Source of the DNA: Acidobacteriaceae bacterium
GTDB taxonomy: Bacteria; Acidobacteriota; Terriglobia; Terriglobales; Acidobacteriaceae
Direction of reading: 5' to 3'
NCBI GenBank assembly: GCA_028283655.1
Contig: JAPWKE010000003.1
Coordinates: forward strand, 2,480,001-2,544,000
Length of the DNA: 64,000 nt
Made by a program: the position numbers and the translations under genes. The notes under the pieces were generated by a model. The model was not told where the DNA came from. It saw nothing but the letters and a program-made list of their open reading frames with translations, and ran no database searches. Positions 1 to 10,171 of the stretch are shown here, piece by piece. Position 1 is the first letter of the stretch. Each line of letters begins with the position of its first letter.

Positions 1-581
1 GCTGTGCGACGGTTGTGCTGCTGGACTGCTCGCACTCGATGATTCTGTACGGCGAAGACCGCTTTACGCCTGCCAAGCGCGTGGCGATGGCTCTGTCACA
101 CCTGATTCGCACGCAATATCCAGGCGACTCGATTGACCTGGTGCTCTTCCATGACTCGGCTGAGCATATTCCGATTCAGGAGCTTCCGCGCGTGAAGGTG
201 GGGCCACACTACACAAACACCCGCGAGGGTCTGCGTGTGGCGCAGCGAATTCTGAAGCGCTCGTCGAAGGACATGAAGCAGATTGTGATGATTACCGACG
301 GCAAGCCGTCGGCGCTGACGCTCGATGATGGTCGCATCTACAAGAATGCATTTGGGTTGGACCCGATCGTGATCGCCGAGACGCTTGAAGAAGTGAACCG
401 CTGCAAACGGGCAAACATCATGATCAACACGTTCATGCTGACGGATGATTATCCGCTGGTGCAGTTCGTGCGGCAGGTTTCGGCGATGTGCAAGGGCAAA
501 GCCTACTTCACGACTCCACAGACGCTGGGCAATTACCTGCTGATGGATTTCATGAGCCGCCGAGCGAAGCATATCAACTAG
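1..581 (+). CDS. VWA (von Willebrand factor A) domain protein, 3' part
   Basis: The reading frame is open from the window edge (first full codon at base 3), so the N-terminus lies outside. The visible part is a VWA fold. The MIDAS metal site shows as DCSHS near the start, the Thr contributed by HYTNTREG, and the Asp of ITDGKPS. The order and spacing fit the VWA domains that partner MoxR or Mg-chelatase-type AAA+ ATPases (ChlD/CoxE-like). The protein ends in MSRRAKHIN, a typical C-terminus for a stand-alone VWA subunit. A cytoplasmic metal-dependent protein-interaction role is inferred from the family. The partner ATPase would be expected upstream of the window, which cannot be checked here. 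Confidence 0.85.
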   Translation, partial: CATVVLLDCSHSMILYGEDRFTPAKRVAMALSHLIRTQYPGDSIDLVLFHDSAEHIPIQELPRVKVGPHYTNTREGLRVAQRILKRSSKDMKQIVMITDGKPSALTLDDGRIYKNAFGLDPIVIAETLEEVNRCKRANIMINTFMLTDDYPLVQFVRQVSAMCKGKAYFTTPQTLGNYLLMDFMSRRAKHIN

Positions 582-820
582 TCCGCCAGCCACGTTGGAA
601 CAGATATTGGAAGCACGATCAAAGTAAATCCAGCTTCATCGTAAAGCGATATTTATTTCCTTGCTAATCATGTACTTGAGCGTCATTCCTTGCATCAATA
701 TCAGGTAGCATAAGCGTTTCAACCAGTCTTTATTGCTGTTACTGTGGCGCGCGGTGTCTTCATGCAGGGGCTGCACGTATTGCTTCTGAAGCCATCCGCA
801 CAAATTCCCGGAGGCTCTTG

Positions 821-2902
821 ATGTATCTCTCTGCAACACGCACTTTACGCTCTCTCTCCGCTCTTGGCTTATGTTCGCTCGCCGTCGCTTTGACGGGCTG
901 TGGCATGGGCATGTCCTCGGTGGCAACTCCTAACTCCCTGAGCAACCTGGGTGGCATTGTGCATGGCGGACCGCAAGGCGACGCAGGCGCTACAGTAACC
1001 CTCTACGCAACGACCACGGCTGCTTACGCAACCGGCGGTACAGTGCTGGCAACGACGACGACCGACCAGTTCGGCTTCTTCAATTTCGGATCTTCAGCCG
1101 CGGTTTGCCCCACAGGCCAGCAGGCGTACATTACCGTACAGGGCGGCAACCCTGGTTTAGCCCAGTCCGCGTCGAACCCCAATATTCTTTTGATGGCCGC
1201 GCTGGGAGACTGCTCGGGTATCTCCACGAGCACCAGCATTTACATCAATGAGTTGACCACCGTGGCAGCCGGCTATGCTCTCAGCAACTTCATGAGCATT
1301 GGCAGCGATGGCACGGTTTACGTCTCGGCTCCGTCGACCAACAATGCGGCAACAGGCAACTGCACCGTGAACTCGACCACAGGTGAGTCCACCTGCACGG
1401 CAGCCGGTTTGCGCCACGCCTTCCTGAACGCGCTGAATCTGGTGAACGCGGTTTCGGCGGACGGCTCCAGCACACCCACGGGCACCGCGTACACCACTGT
1501 TCCCGGCAATACCTCGTCCACGGTTCCGACGCTGCTGATCAATACGCTGGGCAATGTTCTGATGTCCTGCGTAAACTCTGCTGGTGGCACGGCAGGCGAC
1601 ACGTCACCCTGCGGTCTTCTGTTTACGGCAACGACGCCTCCCTCCACCTCGACGACAGCACCGGTAACGCCGAGCAACACTCTTCAGGCTGTTCTCAACC
1701 TGGCGAAGTACCCGACGCTGACGCCCGCAAACGTATCTGCGGTTTTCGATCGCCAGAGCGGTTTCGTGTTCTACACGCCGAACCTGGCAGCAGCGCCGTC
1801 TGACTACTCGCTCGCAATTGCGTATGCAGGTCCGGTCAGCGGAACGAACTACCAGTACGGCTTCTACACCGTGACGGACATCAACGACACAACGTACACC
1901 ATCACCCAGGCAGCAAGCAGCGGAGCTGGTCACACGCATGTGGACGCGATGAGCCCCTACGGTGGCGCCAGCTATGAGGGCGCAGTGATTTCAGCCGCTG
2001 CCTGTGCTGCGGCTTCTCCCTGCGAAGCAGGTGTGGACACTGTGGGCAATATCTGGCTGGCAAACACCTCCGGCTCCAACAGCAATGTGTATCAGATCAA
2101 CGCTGCAGATGGTTCCGTTGTAAGCACCATTCCGCTGTCGACCGCAGCAAACTCGGCAGCCGTGGACAAGTACAACAATGTCTATGCAACGTCTGCACTG
2201 GTAACCGGCAGCAACGTCTTCGAAAAGTCGCCCACGGGTACTACCTTTACCGCGGTGGCTTCGGAAACGCAAGCTACGCCGGAGTACATTACCGTTGCCG
2301 CAGACGGCAGCGTCTGGAACTCCAACTACAACACCTCCAATGTGCAGGCTTCTTACCTTCAGAACACCTCCACATCGTCAACCCCGGCCCTGTCTGCACC
2401 TGTTCTGGCAACGGGCGGCGCAACCAGTTCGGCTTACGGCATCTCCTTTGATGCCTCGGGCAATGCTTGGCTCAATGGCTTGACCACTCTGTACACCATT
2501 GCTCCCAGTGCGACCTCGGCTTCGGCCACCTACACCATCAGCGGCCCCGGCGGTGCGGGATCTGGCGTAACCAAGACCTCGACCGGTTCTCGCTTCCATG
2601 CCCAGGATGGAGATGGCGATATCTTCCTCCCGGACAACGGCCAGAACGTTGTTTACCAGTACTTCCCGGGAACCCATAACTTCGTCTACATGGTTCCCTG
2701 CACTGGCAACTCGGGTACGGCCTGCATCACGACCGGTCAGCGCGTGGCAGCATCGCGCAACGCTGAAGTCGACGCAACCGGCAGCCTGTGGATCTCCAAT
2801 CCCAGCGCTACTCTCGCAAATGGCAACATCGTTCAAATCATCGGCACCGCTGCTCCTGCCTGGGGACAGCGTTCCTACCAGAAGATTGGTTCGCGTCCGT
2901 AA
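821..2902 (+). CDS. Secreted lipoprotein with beta-propeller-like (NHL/streptogramin-lyase-like) repeats
   Basis: The ATG at 821 is chosen because GGAGG (810-814) lies six bases before it. The N-terminus has a basic stretch, a hydrophobic run and a lipobox ALTGC with the lipidated Cys at residue 27, so it is an exported lipoprotein of 693 aa. The first third is rich in Ala, Thr and Ser. From about residue 380 there are repeats of the type VDTVGNIWLAN, VDKYNNVYATS, VAADGSVWNSN and FDASGNAWLNG. These are the blade signatures of NHL or Vgb-like propellers common in acidobacterial surface proteins. No catalytic residues can be assigned. A strong terminator follows directly, so it is monocistronic. 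Exact function is unknown. Confidence 0.8.
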   Translation: MYLSATRTLRSLSALGLCSLAVALTGCGMGMSSVATPNSLSNLGGIVHGGPQGDAGATVTLYATTTAAYATGGTVLATTTTDQFGFFNFGSSAAVCPTGQQAYITVQGGNPGLAQSASNPNILLMAALGDCSGISTSTSIYINELTTVAAGYALSNFMSIGSDGTVYVSAPSTNNAATGNCTVNSTTGESTCTAAGLRHAFLNALNLVNAVSADGSSTPTGTAYTTVPGNTSSTVPTLLINTLGNVLMSCVNSAGGTAGDTSPCGLLFTATTPPSTSTTAPVTPSNTLQAVLNLAKYPTLTPANVSAVFDRQSGFVFYTPNLAAAPSDYSLAIAYAGPVSGTNYQYGFYTVTDINDTTYTITQAASSGAGHTHVDAMSPYGGASYEGAVISAAACAAASPCEAGVDTVGNIWLANTSGSNSNVYQINAADGSVVSTIPLSTAANSAAVDKYNNVYATSALVTGSNVFEKSPTGTTFTAVASETQATPEYITVAADGSVWNSNYNTSNVQASYLQNTSTSSTPALSAPVLATGGATSSAYGISFDASGNAWLNGLTTLYTIAPSATSASATYTISGPGGAGSGVTKTSTGSRFHAQDGDGDIFLPDNGQNVVYQYFPGTHNFVYMVPCTGNSGTACITTGQRVAASRNAEVDATGSLWISNPSATLANGNIVQIIGTAAPAWGQRSYQKIGSRP

Positions 2903-2923
2903 GCGAATCTCTCCGACCAACAC

Positions 2924-2951
2924 AAAACGCCCTGCTTCGGCAGGGCGTTTT
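2924..2951 (+). terminator. Rho-independent terminator after the lipoprotein gene
   Basis: A perfect 12-bp stem (AAAACGCCCTGC with its complement) is closed by a UUCG tetraloop and followed by TTTT and a further T-rich stretch. The outer A/T pairs make it bidirectional, so it can also serve the NUDIX gene that ends at 2987 on the other strand. Confidence 0.9.
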
Positions 2952-2986
2952 GCTTTTGCAGAACTCGTATCTCTGCTCGCACTGCC

Positions 2987-3532
2987 TTATGAGCGCTCCC
3001 GCCACAGCCGATACATGCACCATGCGGCGAGAGTGCAGTTGTCCATCACACGGCCGTCGAGCATCATCGCTTCAAAGTCACTCACAGCGACGCGGTGTAC
3101 GGTCATGTCGAACTCTTCTACATCGCGGTCAGTATCGCCAGCGACGAGCCCCTCCGCGAGATAGACCGAGTGCAGTTGTCGCATCGCACCGTAGGCGATC
3201 CAGTTGTCGCCAAGGTGCGTCATCGTCTCGGCCGACATGCCAGTCTCTTCGCGAAGCTCTCCGCGCGCTAGTTCTTCGGGCACGATATCGTCGCTCTCCC
3301 AACCGCCCTGGGGCAGTTCATAGAACGACTCGCCCACGGTGTAGCGGTACTGCCGCACAAGCCAGACAAAATTGCCTGCATCGGTGTGCTCGATCGGCAC
3401 AACGATGCAGGCGTGGTGTTTGTCCATCACTCCATAGATTCCGCGCGTTCCATCTGGCCGTTCGATGATGTCTTCGCGCATCGAACACCATGCGTTGCGA
3501 TAGACCTCGCGGCTACTGATCGTCTTGATCAT
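2987..3532 (-). CDS. NUDIX hydrolase, ADP-ribose/ADP-sugar pyrophosphatase type
   Basis: The start at 3532 is preferred over longer versions because an AGGAGG box sits about six bases upstream of this ATG. It gives 181 aa. The NUDIX box is visible as GGWESDDIVPEE followed by ARGELREETGM. The metal-binding glutamates (GEL..EE) are present, while the usual Arg of the REL part is Gly here. The N-terminal beta-rich part (MIKTISSREVYRNAW) matches the ADP-ribose pyrophosphatase subfamily. The family hydrolyses nucleoside diphosphate sugars in the cytoplasm. The gene starts 25 bases after treZ on the same strand and probably belongs to the treY-treZ transcript. That makes an ADP-glucose or other nucleotide-sugar substrate an attractive but unproven guess. 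Confidence 0.88.
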   Translation of the reverse strand: MIKTISSREVYRNAWCSMREDIIERPDGTRGIYGVMDKHHACIVVPIEHTDAGNFVWLVRQYRYTVGESFYELPQGGWESDDIVPEELARGELREETGMSAETMTHLGDNWIAYGAMRQLHSVYLAEGLVAGDTDRDVEEFDMTVHRVAVSDFEAMMLDGRVMDNCTLAAWCMYRLWRERS

Positions 3533-3557
3533 CTGCACCTCCTGCGAGGACAGTATC

Positions 3558-5336
3558 TCAAGCCGGGCGCGGTTCGACCTCACGATTCTCCACATCTTCC
3601 GCAGAGGACTCGAGCACGATCAGTGTCATCGGCGGCAGTGTCAGGCTATTGCTCTTCGGGGCAAGCTCGGCTCGTGACGACAGGCAGAGTTGCTCGCCTT
3701 TGAGAAGGTCGATCGACCACTCCGTTGTGCCAAGGTTCGCCATGATGCGTACAGCATCACGCTGCATCGTGAGGAGCCTGCGAGCATCGTCAGAAGAAAC
3801 GCGCAGGTGGTGCATGTTGCCATCGTTCAGGCAGACCGAGTTCCGACGCATCCTGATCAGCGACTTCACCCAGGACAACATCTCTGCGTGCTTGTCCTTA
3901 TCGATCTCGCTCCAGATCAGCTTGGAGTCGTTGAAGGTCTTCATGTCCTCAGGGTTGGGAACATCGTCGCCGAAGCCAAAGGCTGCAAAGTCATTCTTGC
4001 GGCCTTCGGAGACGGCGCGGCGCATATCCTCATCATCATGGTCTGCGAAGTAGAGGAAGGGTGAGCTTGCAGCCCACTCCTGCCCCATGAAGAGCATGGG
4101 GACATACGGAGCCATGAGCGTAATACCGACGGCAACCTTGGCTGCGTCCATGCCGCAGAGGTGCTCAATTCGCTCGCCGAAAGCGCGATTGCCGATCTGG
4201 TCGTGGTTCTGGTCGAAGTGAACAAAGTGATGCGCGCTGAGTGCTTCAACAGGCCGACCGTGCCGACGCATTCGATAGCCGGAGTATTGGCCATCGTAGA
4301 CGAACGCGTGCTTCAGTGCCTTGTGAAGATCGGCCATCGAGCCGAAGTCCGCGTAGTAGCCCGCTTCCTTGGGGTTGGTATACAGCAGCGTGAAGAGCGA
4401 GTGATGGAAGTCATCACTCCACTGCGAATCCATGCCGTAACCCTGTGCTTCCCTGGGGCGAACGACGCGCGGATCGTTGAGATCGCTTTCGGCGATGAGA
4501 TAAAACTCGCGGCCGAGCGTGGCCCCCAGGCGCTCGACTTCGACAGAAAGCTGCTCCATGAAGTGAACGGCAGAAAGATCAATGAACGCGTGTACGGCGT
4601 CGAAACGCAGGCCGTCGATGTGGTAATCCTTCAGCCACATCAGAGCGTTGTCACAGAAGAAGCGACGCACTTCATCGGAGCCGCCTTCGTCCAAATTGAC
4701 CGCGTCTCCCCAAGGAGTCTTGTGGCTGTTTGTCAGGTAGGGACCAAACTTGTTGGTGTAGTTCCCTACCGGGCCGAAGTGGTTGTAGACCACATCAAGG
4801 ATGACGCTCAGCCCCTTAGCGTGGGCCGCATCCACAAAGCGCTTGAGACCATCGGGGCCACCGTAGGCCTCATGTGTGGCGAAGAGAGCGACACCGTCGT
4901 ATCCCCAGCCGCGATCGCCTGCGAAGCCTGCAACGGGCAAGAGTTCTAGATGCGTAACGCCGAGTTCTGCGAGGTAGTCCAGACGCTGGATAGCGGAGTC
5001 GAATGTGCCCTCCTCGCTGAAGGTGCCGACGTGCATCTCGTAGATGATGGCGCCGGACTTAGGAGAGCCGCGCCAGAGCTGATCGTGCCACTCGAACCTG
5101 CTGTGGTCGTAGAGCTCCGAGGGGCCGTGAACGCCCTGCGGCTGGCGCAACGAACGCGGGTCAGGGTACGGCGTGGTGTCATCGTCGACGAGGTACGCAT
5201 AGAGATCGCCGCACTCGCAGTTGGCTTCCAGGTTCCACCAGCCACGCCGATTGGGGCCGGTCATGGGCATCGCTTTCTCGCCCATCTTCAACTGCATCTT
5301 CGTTGCTCTGGGAGCCCACACTCCGAACTTATGCAT
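3558..5336 (-). CDS. treZ: Maltooligosyltrehalose trehalohydrolase (TreZ)
   Basis: This is a full-length 592-aa GH13 enzyme. An N-terminal beta-sandwich (HKFGVWAPRATKMQLKM) is followed by the catalytic barrel. The nucleophile region is DGLRFDAVHAFID, the acid/base region YLIAESDLNDPRV, and the transition-state region FDQNHDQIGNRA. TreZ cleaves the alpha-1,4 bond next to the terminal trehalose unit made by TreY, releasing trehalose. The ATG at 5336 has a GGAG box at normal spacing. It lies 25 bases downstream of the frameshifted treY and upstream of the NUDIX gene. The gene is intact, so loss of TreY activity would leave it without substrate. Confidence 0.95.
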   Translation of the reverse strand: MHKFGVWAPRATKMQLKMGEKAMPMTGPNRRGWWNLEANCECGDLYAYLVDDDTTPYPDPRSLRQPQGVHGPSELYDHSRFEWHDQLWRGSPKSGAIIYEMHVGTFSEEGTFDSAIQRLDYLAELGVTHLELLPVAGFAGDRGWGYDGVALFATHEAYGGPDGLKRFVDAAHAKGLSVILDVVYNHFGPVGNYTNKFGPYLTNSHKTPWGDAVNLDEGGSDEVRRFFCDNALMWLKDYHIDGLRFDAVHAFIDLSAVHFMEQLSVEVERLGATLGREFYLIAESDLNDPRVVRPREAQGYGMDSQWSDDFHHSLFTLLYTNPKEAGYYADFGSMADLHKALKHAFVYDGQYSGYRMRRHGRPVEALSAHHFVHFDQNHDQIGNRAFGERIEHLCGMDAAKVAVGITLMAPYVPMLFMGQEWAASSPFLYFADHDDEDMRRAVSEGRKNDFAAFGFGDDVPNPEDMKTFNDSKLIWSEIDKDKHAEMLSWVKSLIRMRRNSVCLNDGNMHHLRVSSDDARRLLTMQRDAVRIMANLGTTEWSIDLLKGEQLCLSSRAELAPKSNSLTLPPMTLIVLESSAEDVENREVEPRPA

Positions 5337-5361
5337 TCACGTTCTCCTTCGGTTGTGCACG

Positions 5362-8005
5362 CTACGCGCGCGTCAGCAAGGCCAGCGGGAACTCAGCCAG
5401 CAAACTCTTCATCGGGACAGCGCCGCCGTTCCACGTTTCGCCCGTGAGACGGTTCAGCCACTTCCCTCCAGGCAATATGAGCGAGCTCTCACCCCAGTCG
5501 GCAGCGAGACGCAGAGAGCATCGCGGCATTACGGAGACCACTTGGCCAGCACGGCAGAATGCAAGCACATGCTCTGCCTTCACACCCTTCGCGCGTAAAG
5601 GAACATAGTCACCCTGCTCACCGAACCACTCCGGACGCTCGCGGCGCAATGTGAGTGCGTGATGCAGCACCCACAACTTGGGCAAACCCTCGTCCATACG
5701 CGCCATCACGTCAGCCGCACTAAGGGAGCTCAATTCTGCTAACAGTTGTGCGCGTTGTTGATAGTCCACCGGGCGACGGTTGTCAGGATCCACCAGCGAA
5801 AGGTCCCAAAGCTCGCCGCCCTGGTAAAGATCAGGCACGCCAGGCACAGTACACTTCGCCAGCGTTTGAGCTAGTGAGTTGATGCGGCCGGGCAGGAGAA
5901 CCACATTCACAAAACTTTCGAGAGAGTGAACGAAGACTTCGTCAGCGAGCAAGGCATCGATGTACTCGGAGACCGATTTCTCGTACTCGACGTTGTTGTT
6001 TACCCATGTTGTACGAGCCTTGGCTTCGCGCATCGCCTTCTGCATATAGTTGCGCAGGCGCTCGGAGTCGATGGGCCATGCGCCTACGAGGGTCTGGAAG
6101 AGAAACCACTCGGTTCCACCATCGACTTCGGCACCCCGGTACTTCGAGCCGATAGAACGCCAGGATTTCACGGCATCGGCAAACGCATCGGGGATTTCGG
6201 AGAGCACCATCAGACGCGCACGTACATCGTCACTGCGCTTGGTGTCGTGCGTTCCCAGCGTAGTCATCGTCGTTGGGAAGGTGCGCTGCATCTCGAGTTG
6301 ATAGCCGTGAAACTCGTCGAGTGAGAAGCCCGTGCAGTCCGGGTCTCCGCCGACTTCGTTCATCGCGGTGAGGCGGTTGGAGCAGTAGAAGGTCGTGTCC
6401 TCCACACCCTTTGCCATGACGGGGCTGGTGAACTGCTGGAAGCGATAGACGAACTCTGTTTCGTTCTTGCCCGTGACCTCCAGCGTGAGAACAGCCTGCA
6501 TGAAGTCGAAGAGCGAAGGATCAATGTCGAGCCGATTATCCTTCGCGCATTGCACGGCCTTCGTGATGCGGTCGCGATCTTCATCGCAGATCTCGTTGCG
6601 CTCCGGCACAACGTAGGTGCGATAGATGGAGAAGCAGGCGGCAACTTCGCGCACTGCTCGGCGGCACTCTGCGCGGGTGAAATCACGATACTCGCGGTTC
6701 GATTCGCAGATGTGAACGAAGAGGTTTGCGAGTCGGTTGACATCGCTGCCCAGAGCCTCCTGCGTAACGGCAAGCTTCTTATCGTGCGCCATCGTGGGGA
6801 ACGGCACGTTATCGCCAGTGAACGCGGCATAGTGGCCACCGAGCTCTTTGAGACCCTGGCTGTCGAGCAACGTTCCCATGATGACATTGAGGAAGTCGTA
6901 ACCGCTGGTGCCCTGAATGGGCCACTCCGCGCGAAGCCACTCACCGGGTTCAAGAATTTTTTCGCCGATGATCCAGGCGTCCGGAGGCAAAGCTGCGCAA
7001 GCGCTGGAAGTAGCTCAATGGATCGCGAAGGCCATCGGGATGATCGATGCGGACACCGTCGAGCGTGCCAGACTTCAGCCATTTCACGATGAGCGCATGG
7101 GTTTCATCAAAGACGTGGTCGCGCTCCACGCGCAGACCGATCAAGGTGTTGACGTCGAAGAAGCGACGATAACCGAGCTGCTGATCTGCAGCCTTCCAGT
7201 ATGAGAGGCGATAGTTCTGCGCCGATAAGAACGTGTCGAGGTCATCGACGTTGGCGTTGAACTCCTTCACCGTGCGATCGATGGCGTGGCACGCTGCATC
7301 CTCTTCCGCGCAGAGGCGTTCCAGCAGCTTCAACAACACATTGCGATCACGATGCCGCGCAAGGATCAAGCGGCGGTCCCAGAACTCAGCCTGCGGAAGG
7401 CGCGCGAAGCTTGCGGCGAGAAAGCTGAGTGTGTCGCTCTTTGCGTAGTCCGCTGCACGAGAGAGAAGAGGCGCGAGCGTTTGTGGTGCAACGGGGAGCG
7501 CCTGACTGGAGGCTTCTACCGTGAAGTTCGCCCCGTTGCGAACAATTTTGACGCCGCCATCACGCAGCACACGACCGTACTGATCACCGAGGATCGGCAC
7601 GAGCACCTTGTCGCGAAGTCTCTCTTCAGAAGAGTTCCAATCGATGTCGAAGAAGCTTGCGTAACGGCTGTTTGTTCCGTTCTCCAACACGTCCCACCAG
7701 TAGCGGTTCTGCTCAGCGAGACTCATGTGGTTCGGAACGATATCGAGAATCTGACCAAGGTCCAGATCGGCAAGCTTCTTACAGAAACGTTCGTGGCCTT
7801 GCTCTCCACCAACCTCTTCATTGATACGGCGATGATCGACTACGTCATAGCCATGCATGGAGCCGGGCGCGGCTTGAAGATAGGGCGACGCATAGACGTG
7901 CGAAACACCCAGAGCCTTCAGGTAATCAGCGATCGCAGAAGCATCGTCGAAGGTAAATTCTTTGTGGAACTGCAAACGATATGTAGATGCAGGGACGCGC
8001 GGCAA
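5362..8005 (-). pseudogene. treY: Maltooligosyltrehalose synthase (TreY), interrupted by one frameshift
   Basis: Two adjacent frames together cover a whole TreY. The N-terminal part runs 8005-6950 (start TTG at 8005 behind AGGAG, PASTYRLQFHKEF). It has YASPYL, HGYDVVDH, ILDIVPNHMSL and the nucleophile segment GVRIDHPDGLRDP. The C-terminal part (to 5362) carries the acid/base segment WIIGEKILEPGEWL, GTSGYDFLN and LGTHDTKRSDDVRARL. The first frame loses homology after SYFQRLR and the second picks up at PPDAW. The shift must fall between about 7014 (a TGA closes the second frame just upstream) and about 6980, and amounts to one extra base or two missing. The nucleophile Asp and acid/base Glu are therefore on different pieces. 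This may be a real mutation, an assembly error or recoding; no clear slippery site is seen. TreY converts the reducing end of maltodextrins to a trehalose linkage. Confidence 0.9.
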
Positions 8006-8126
8006 ATCTCTCTCCTATAGGGCTGTTACGGCCACACAGAAGCGCGGCGCTCTCTTTCGGGGAGCTGCAATGGCAGCGGGTCTATTGGGTTAGAGTCCTC
8101 AGTGGTGGGTTGAGGTTGCCTCGCGA

Positions 8127-10049
8127 CTACTTCAGGACACCTTCCCTGACCATGCGCGGAGCCCACTTCCCAGACAATGTAAAGGCTGCGTGTACGAGTG
8201 CGATGTGCGACAACGCTTGCGGGAAGTTCCCCAGCATACGCTTGGCGCGCGGATCGTACTCTTCCGACAAAAGGCCTAAATCATTGCACAAGGCTAACAA
8301 ACGCTCGAAGAGCGGTCGAGCCTTCTCGCTTTCCCCGATAAGGCAAAGGCCTGTGACGAGCCAGAAACTGCAGGCCAGAAACGTGCCTTCGCTTCCGCTC
8401 AAACCGTCGGGCGAGCGGCTTGTGTCATACCGTTCCACAAGGCCATCGCGCATGAGTGTGTTCTCTACAGCGTGCACAGTGCCGATGATGCGGGGATCAT
8501 CGAGAGGAAGGAAGCGAATGAAGGCGAGACGCAGCAGCGATGCATCGATGGTGTCGCCATCGTAGGTTTGCGTGAAACTGTTGAGCCTCTTGTTGAAGCC
8601 GCGTTCGCAAATTTCTTTATGCAGCATGTCGCGGTTCTTGCGCCAGCGTTTTACATCGCCCTTACCGTCGTAACGCTCGTGATGCTCGATAGCGAGATCC
8701 AGCGCGAGCCATGCCATCGCCTTTGAATGCACGAAGTGCTGACGTCCGCTGCGAACTTCCCAGATGCCTTCGTCGGGCTGATCCCACACCTTGCAGACAC
8801 GATCGACGATGGAGGCCATGACGTCATTGGACGGCGTGCGAAGATCATCGACAGCATCTGGCAGACGACTCATCGCGAGGACCACTTCGCCAAAGACGTC
8901 GAGTTGGAACTGCCCGGAGGCAGCGTTGCCAACACGGACGGGCGAGGAGTTTTCATAGCCCGGCAACCAGCTTAGAGAGGTCTCCTCCAGACGGCGCTCG
9001 CCATGAATGCTGTAGAGCACCTGCAACTGTTCCGGTGAGCCGGCCACAGCGCGTAGCAACCATTTGCGCCAGCTCATGGCCTCTTCCGTAAAGCCTGCGT
9101 TCAGCAGCGTGAGCAAGGTGAAGGCAGTATCGCGAAGCCAGCAGTAGCGGTAGTCCCAGTTGCGTCCCCCGCCGATTTGCTCAGGGAGACTCGTTGTTAC
9201 GGCGGCTACCATGCCGCCAGTCGGCTCATAGGTCAGCGACTTCAGCGTGACAAGACTTCGCTCAACCTGCTCGCGATAGATCCCCTCGTACTTGAGCGGA
9301 GCTATCCATTTCTCCCAGAAATTCTTCGTGTCCTGAAGTTCTTTGTCGATGTGTATTGCCGGGGGCAATTCATCGGTCGAAGGGGCATAGGTCATGGCGA
9401 AGCAGACACGATCACCTTCGCGAACCGTGAACTCGCTGACCGTGGCCATCGTGTCATCATCGCCACGCAATGTGGCGGTCACGCCTCTGTCGCAGACGGC
9501 GCGGAGCACCACCATGTTTGGTCCGGCGACGGCGCGGAGCTCATGGTTATGCATGGTGACCCACGGCACGGTGAGGCCGTAGTCGAAGCGGATCTTGAGG
9601 TCCATCCGCATCTTCACCTTGCCGCGCACGCCGGTAACGATACGGATGATGTCGGAGTACTTCCCGCGCGGCGGCATAAAGTCTGTGACACAGACCTCTC
9701 CATCCTTTGTGCGGAAGGTCGATTCGAGGATGTTGGTGCAAGGGACGTATCGACGGGAGGCTACTACTGGCTCGTTTTCACCGCAGAGCGGATAGACCTT
9801 CCAGAAACCGTTGTCAGCGGTGCCGAGTAGTGAGGCGAAGCAGGCGGGTGAAGAAAATGTAGGCCAGCAGAGCCAATCGATGGAGCCTTGCTTGCTGACG
9901 AGGGCCGCGGTTTGCAGGTCCCCGATGATGGCGTAATCTTCAATGCGTGCGCCGTGCAGATGCGGTGCGTCCTGGGTGTGTTTGCGACCGAAACCGAACA
10001 AGTTGCCTCCATCCTGCTTTTCTCTAACCTGTTCAGCTGCAGGTGGCAT
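8127..10049 (-). CDS. GH15 family glycoside hydrolase (glucoamylase/trehalase type)
   Basis: A 640-aa protein with the GH15 architecture. An N-terminal beta-domain (RIEDYAIIGDLQTAALVS, then GSIDWLCWPTF) is followed by an (alpha/alpha)6 barrel. Barrel motifs are RNWDYRYCWLRDTAF, the catalytic Glu segment EGIWEVRSGRQHFVHSKAMAW and a second acid in GSEGTFLACSFWL. Bacterial members hydrolyse alpha-1,4-glucan ends or trehalose. Placement beside treY and glgE makes trehalase activity plausible, but the sequence alone does not decide. No signal peptide is seen, so it is cytoplasmic. The ATG at 10049 has no good ribosome site. A TTG at 10001 directly behind GGATGGAGG may be the true start. It diverges from glgE across a 122-bp spacer. 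Confidence 0.9.
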   Translation of the reverse strand: MPPAAEQVREKQDGGNLFGFGRKHTQDAPHLHGARIEDYAIIGDLQTAALVSKQGSIDWLCWPTFSSPACFASLLGTADNGFWKVYPLCGENEPVVASRRYVPCTNILESTFRTKDGEVCVTDFMPPRGKYSDIIRIVTGVRGKVKMRMDLKIRFDYGLTVPWVTMHNHELRAVAGPNMVVLRAVCDRGVTATLRGDDDTMATVSEFTVREGDRVCFAMTYAPSTDELPPAIHIDKELQDTKNFWEKWIAPLKYEGIYREQVERSLVTLKSLTYEPTGGMVAAVTTSLPEQIGGGRNWDYRYCWLRDTAFTLLTLLNAGFTEEAMSWRKWLLRAVAGSPEQLQVLYSIHGERRLEETSLSWLPGYENSSPVRVGNAASGQFQLDVFGEVVLAMSRLPDAVDDLRTPSNDVMASIVDRVCKVWDQPDEGIWEVRSGRQHFVHSKAMAWLALDLAIEHHERYDGKGDVKRWRKNRDMLHKEICERGFNKRLNSFTQTYDGDTIDASLLRLAFIRFLPLDDPRIIGTVHAVENTLMRDGLVERYDTSRSPDGLSGSEGTFLACSFWLVTGLCLIGESEKARPLFERLLALCNDLGLLSEEYDPRAKRMLGNFPQALSHIALVHAAFTLSGKWAPRMVREGVLK

Positions 10050-10171
10050 ACAGGTGTACGTTAATCGCTTGATTGCGAGCTGCTGTTAGTTTGGATGCAA
10101 CCGAGAGGCCTGCGTTTGTGCGCTGAGTTGCATCTCACCTAAAGAAAGATCTACTGGAAAAGGATTTGAGG

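Noticed and set aside
6957-6962. Six-A run (minus strand) as a slippage site explaining the treY frameshift
   Set aside because: The conserved WIIGEK sequence already lies in the second frame upstream of the run, so the shift must occur before it.
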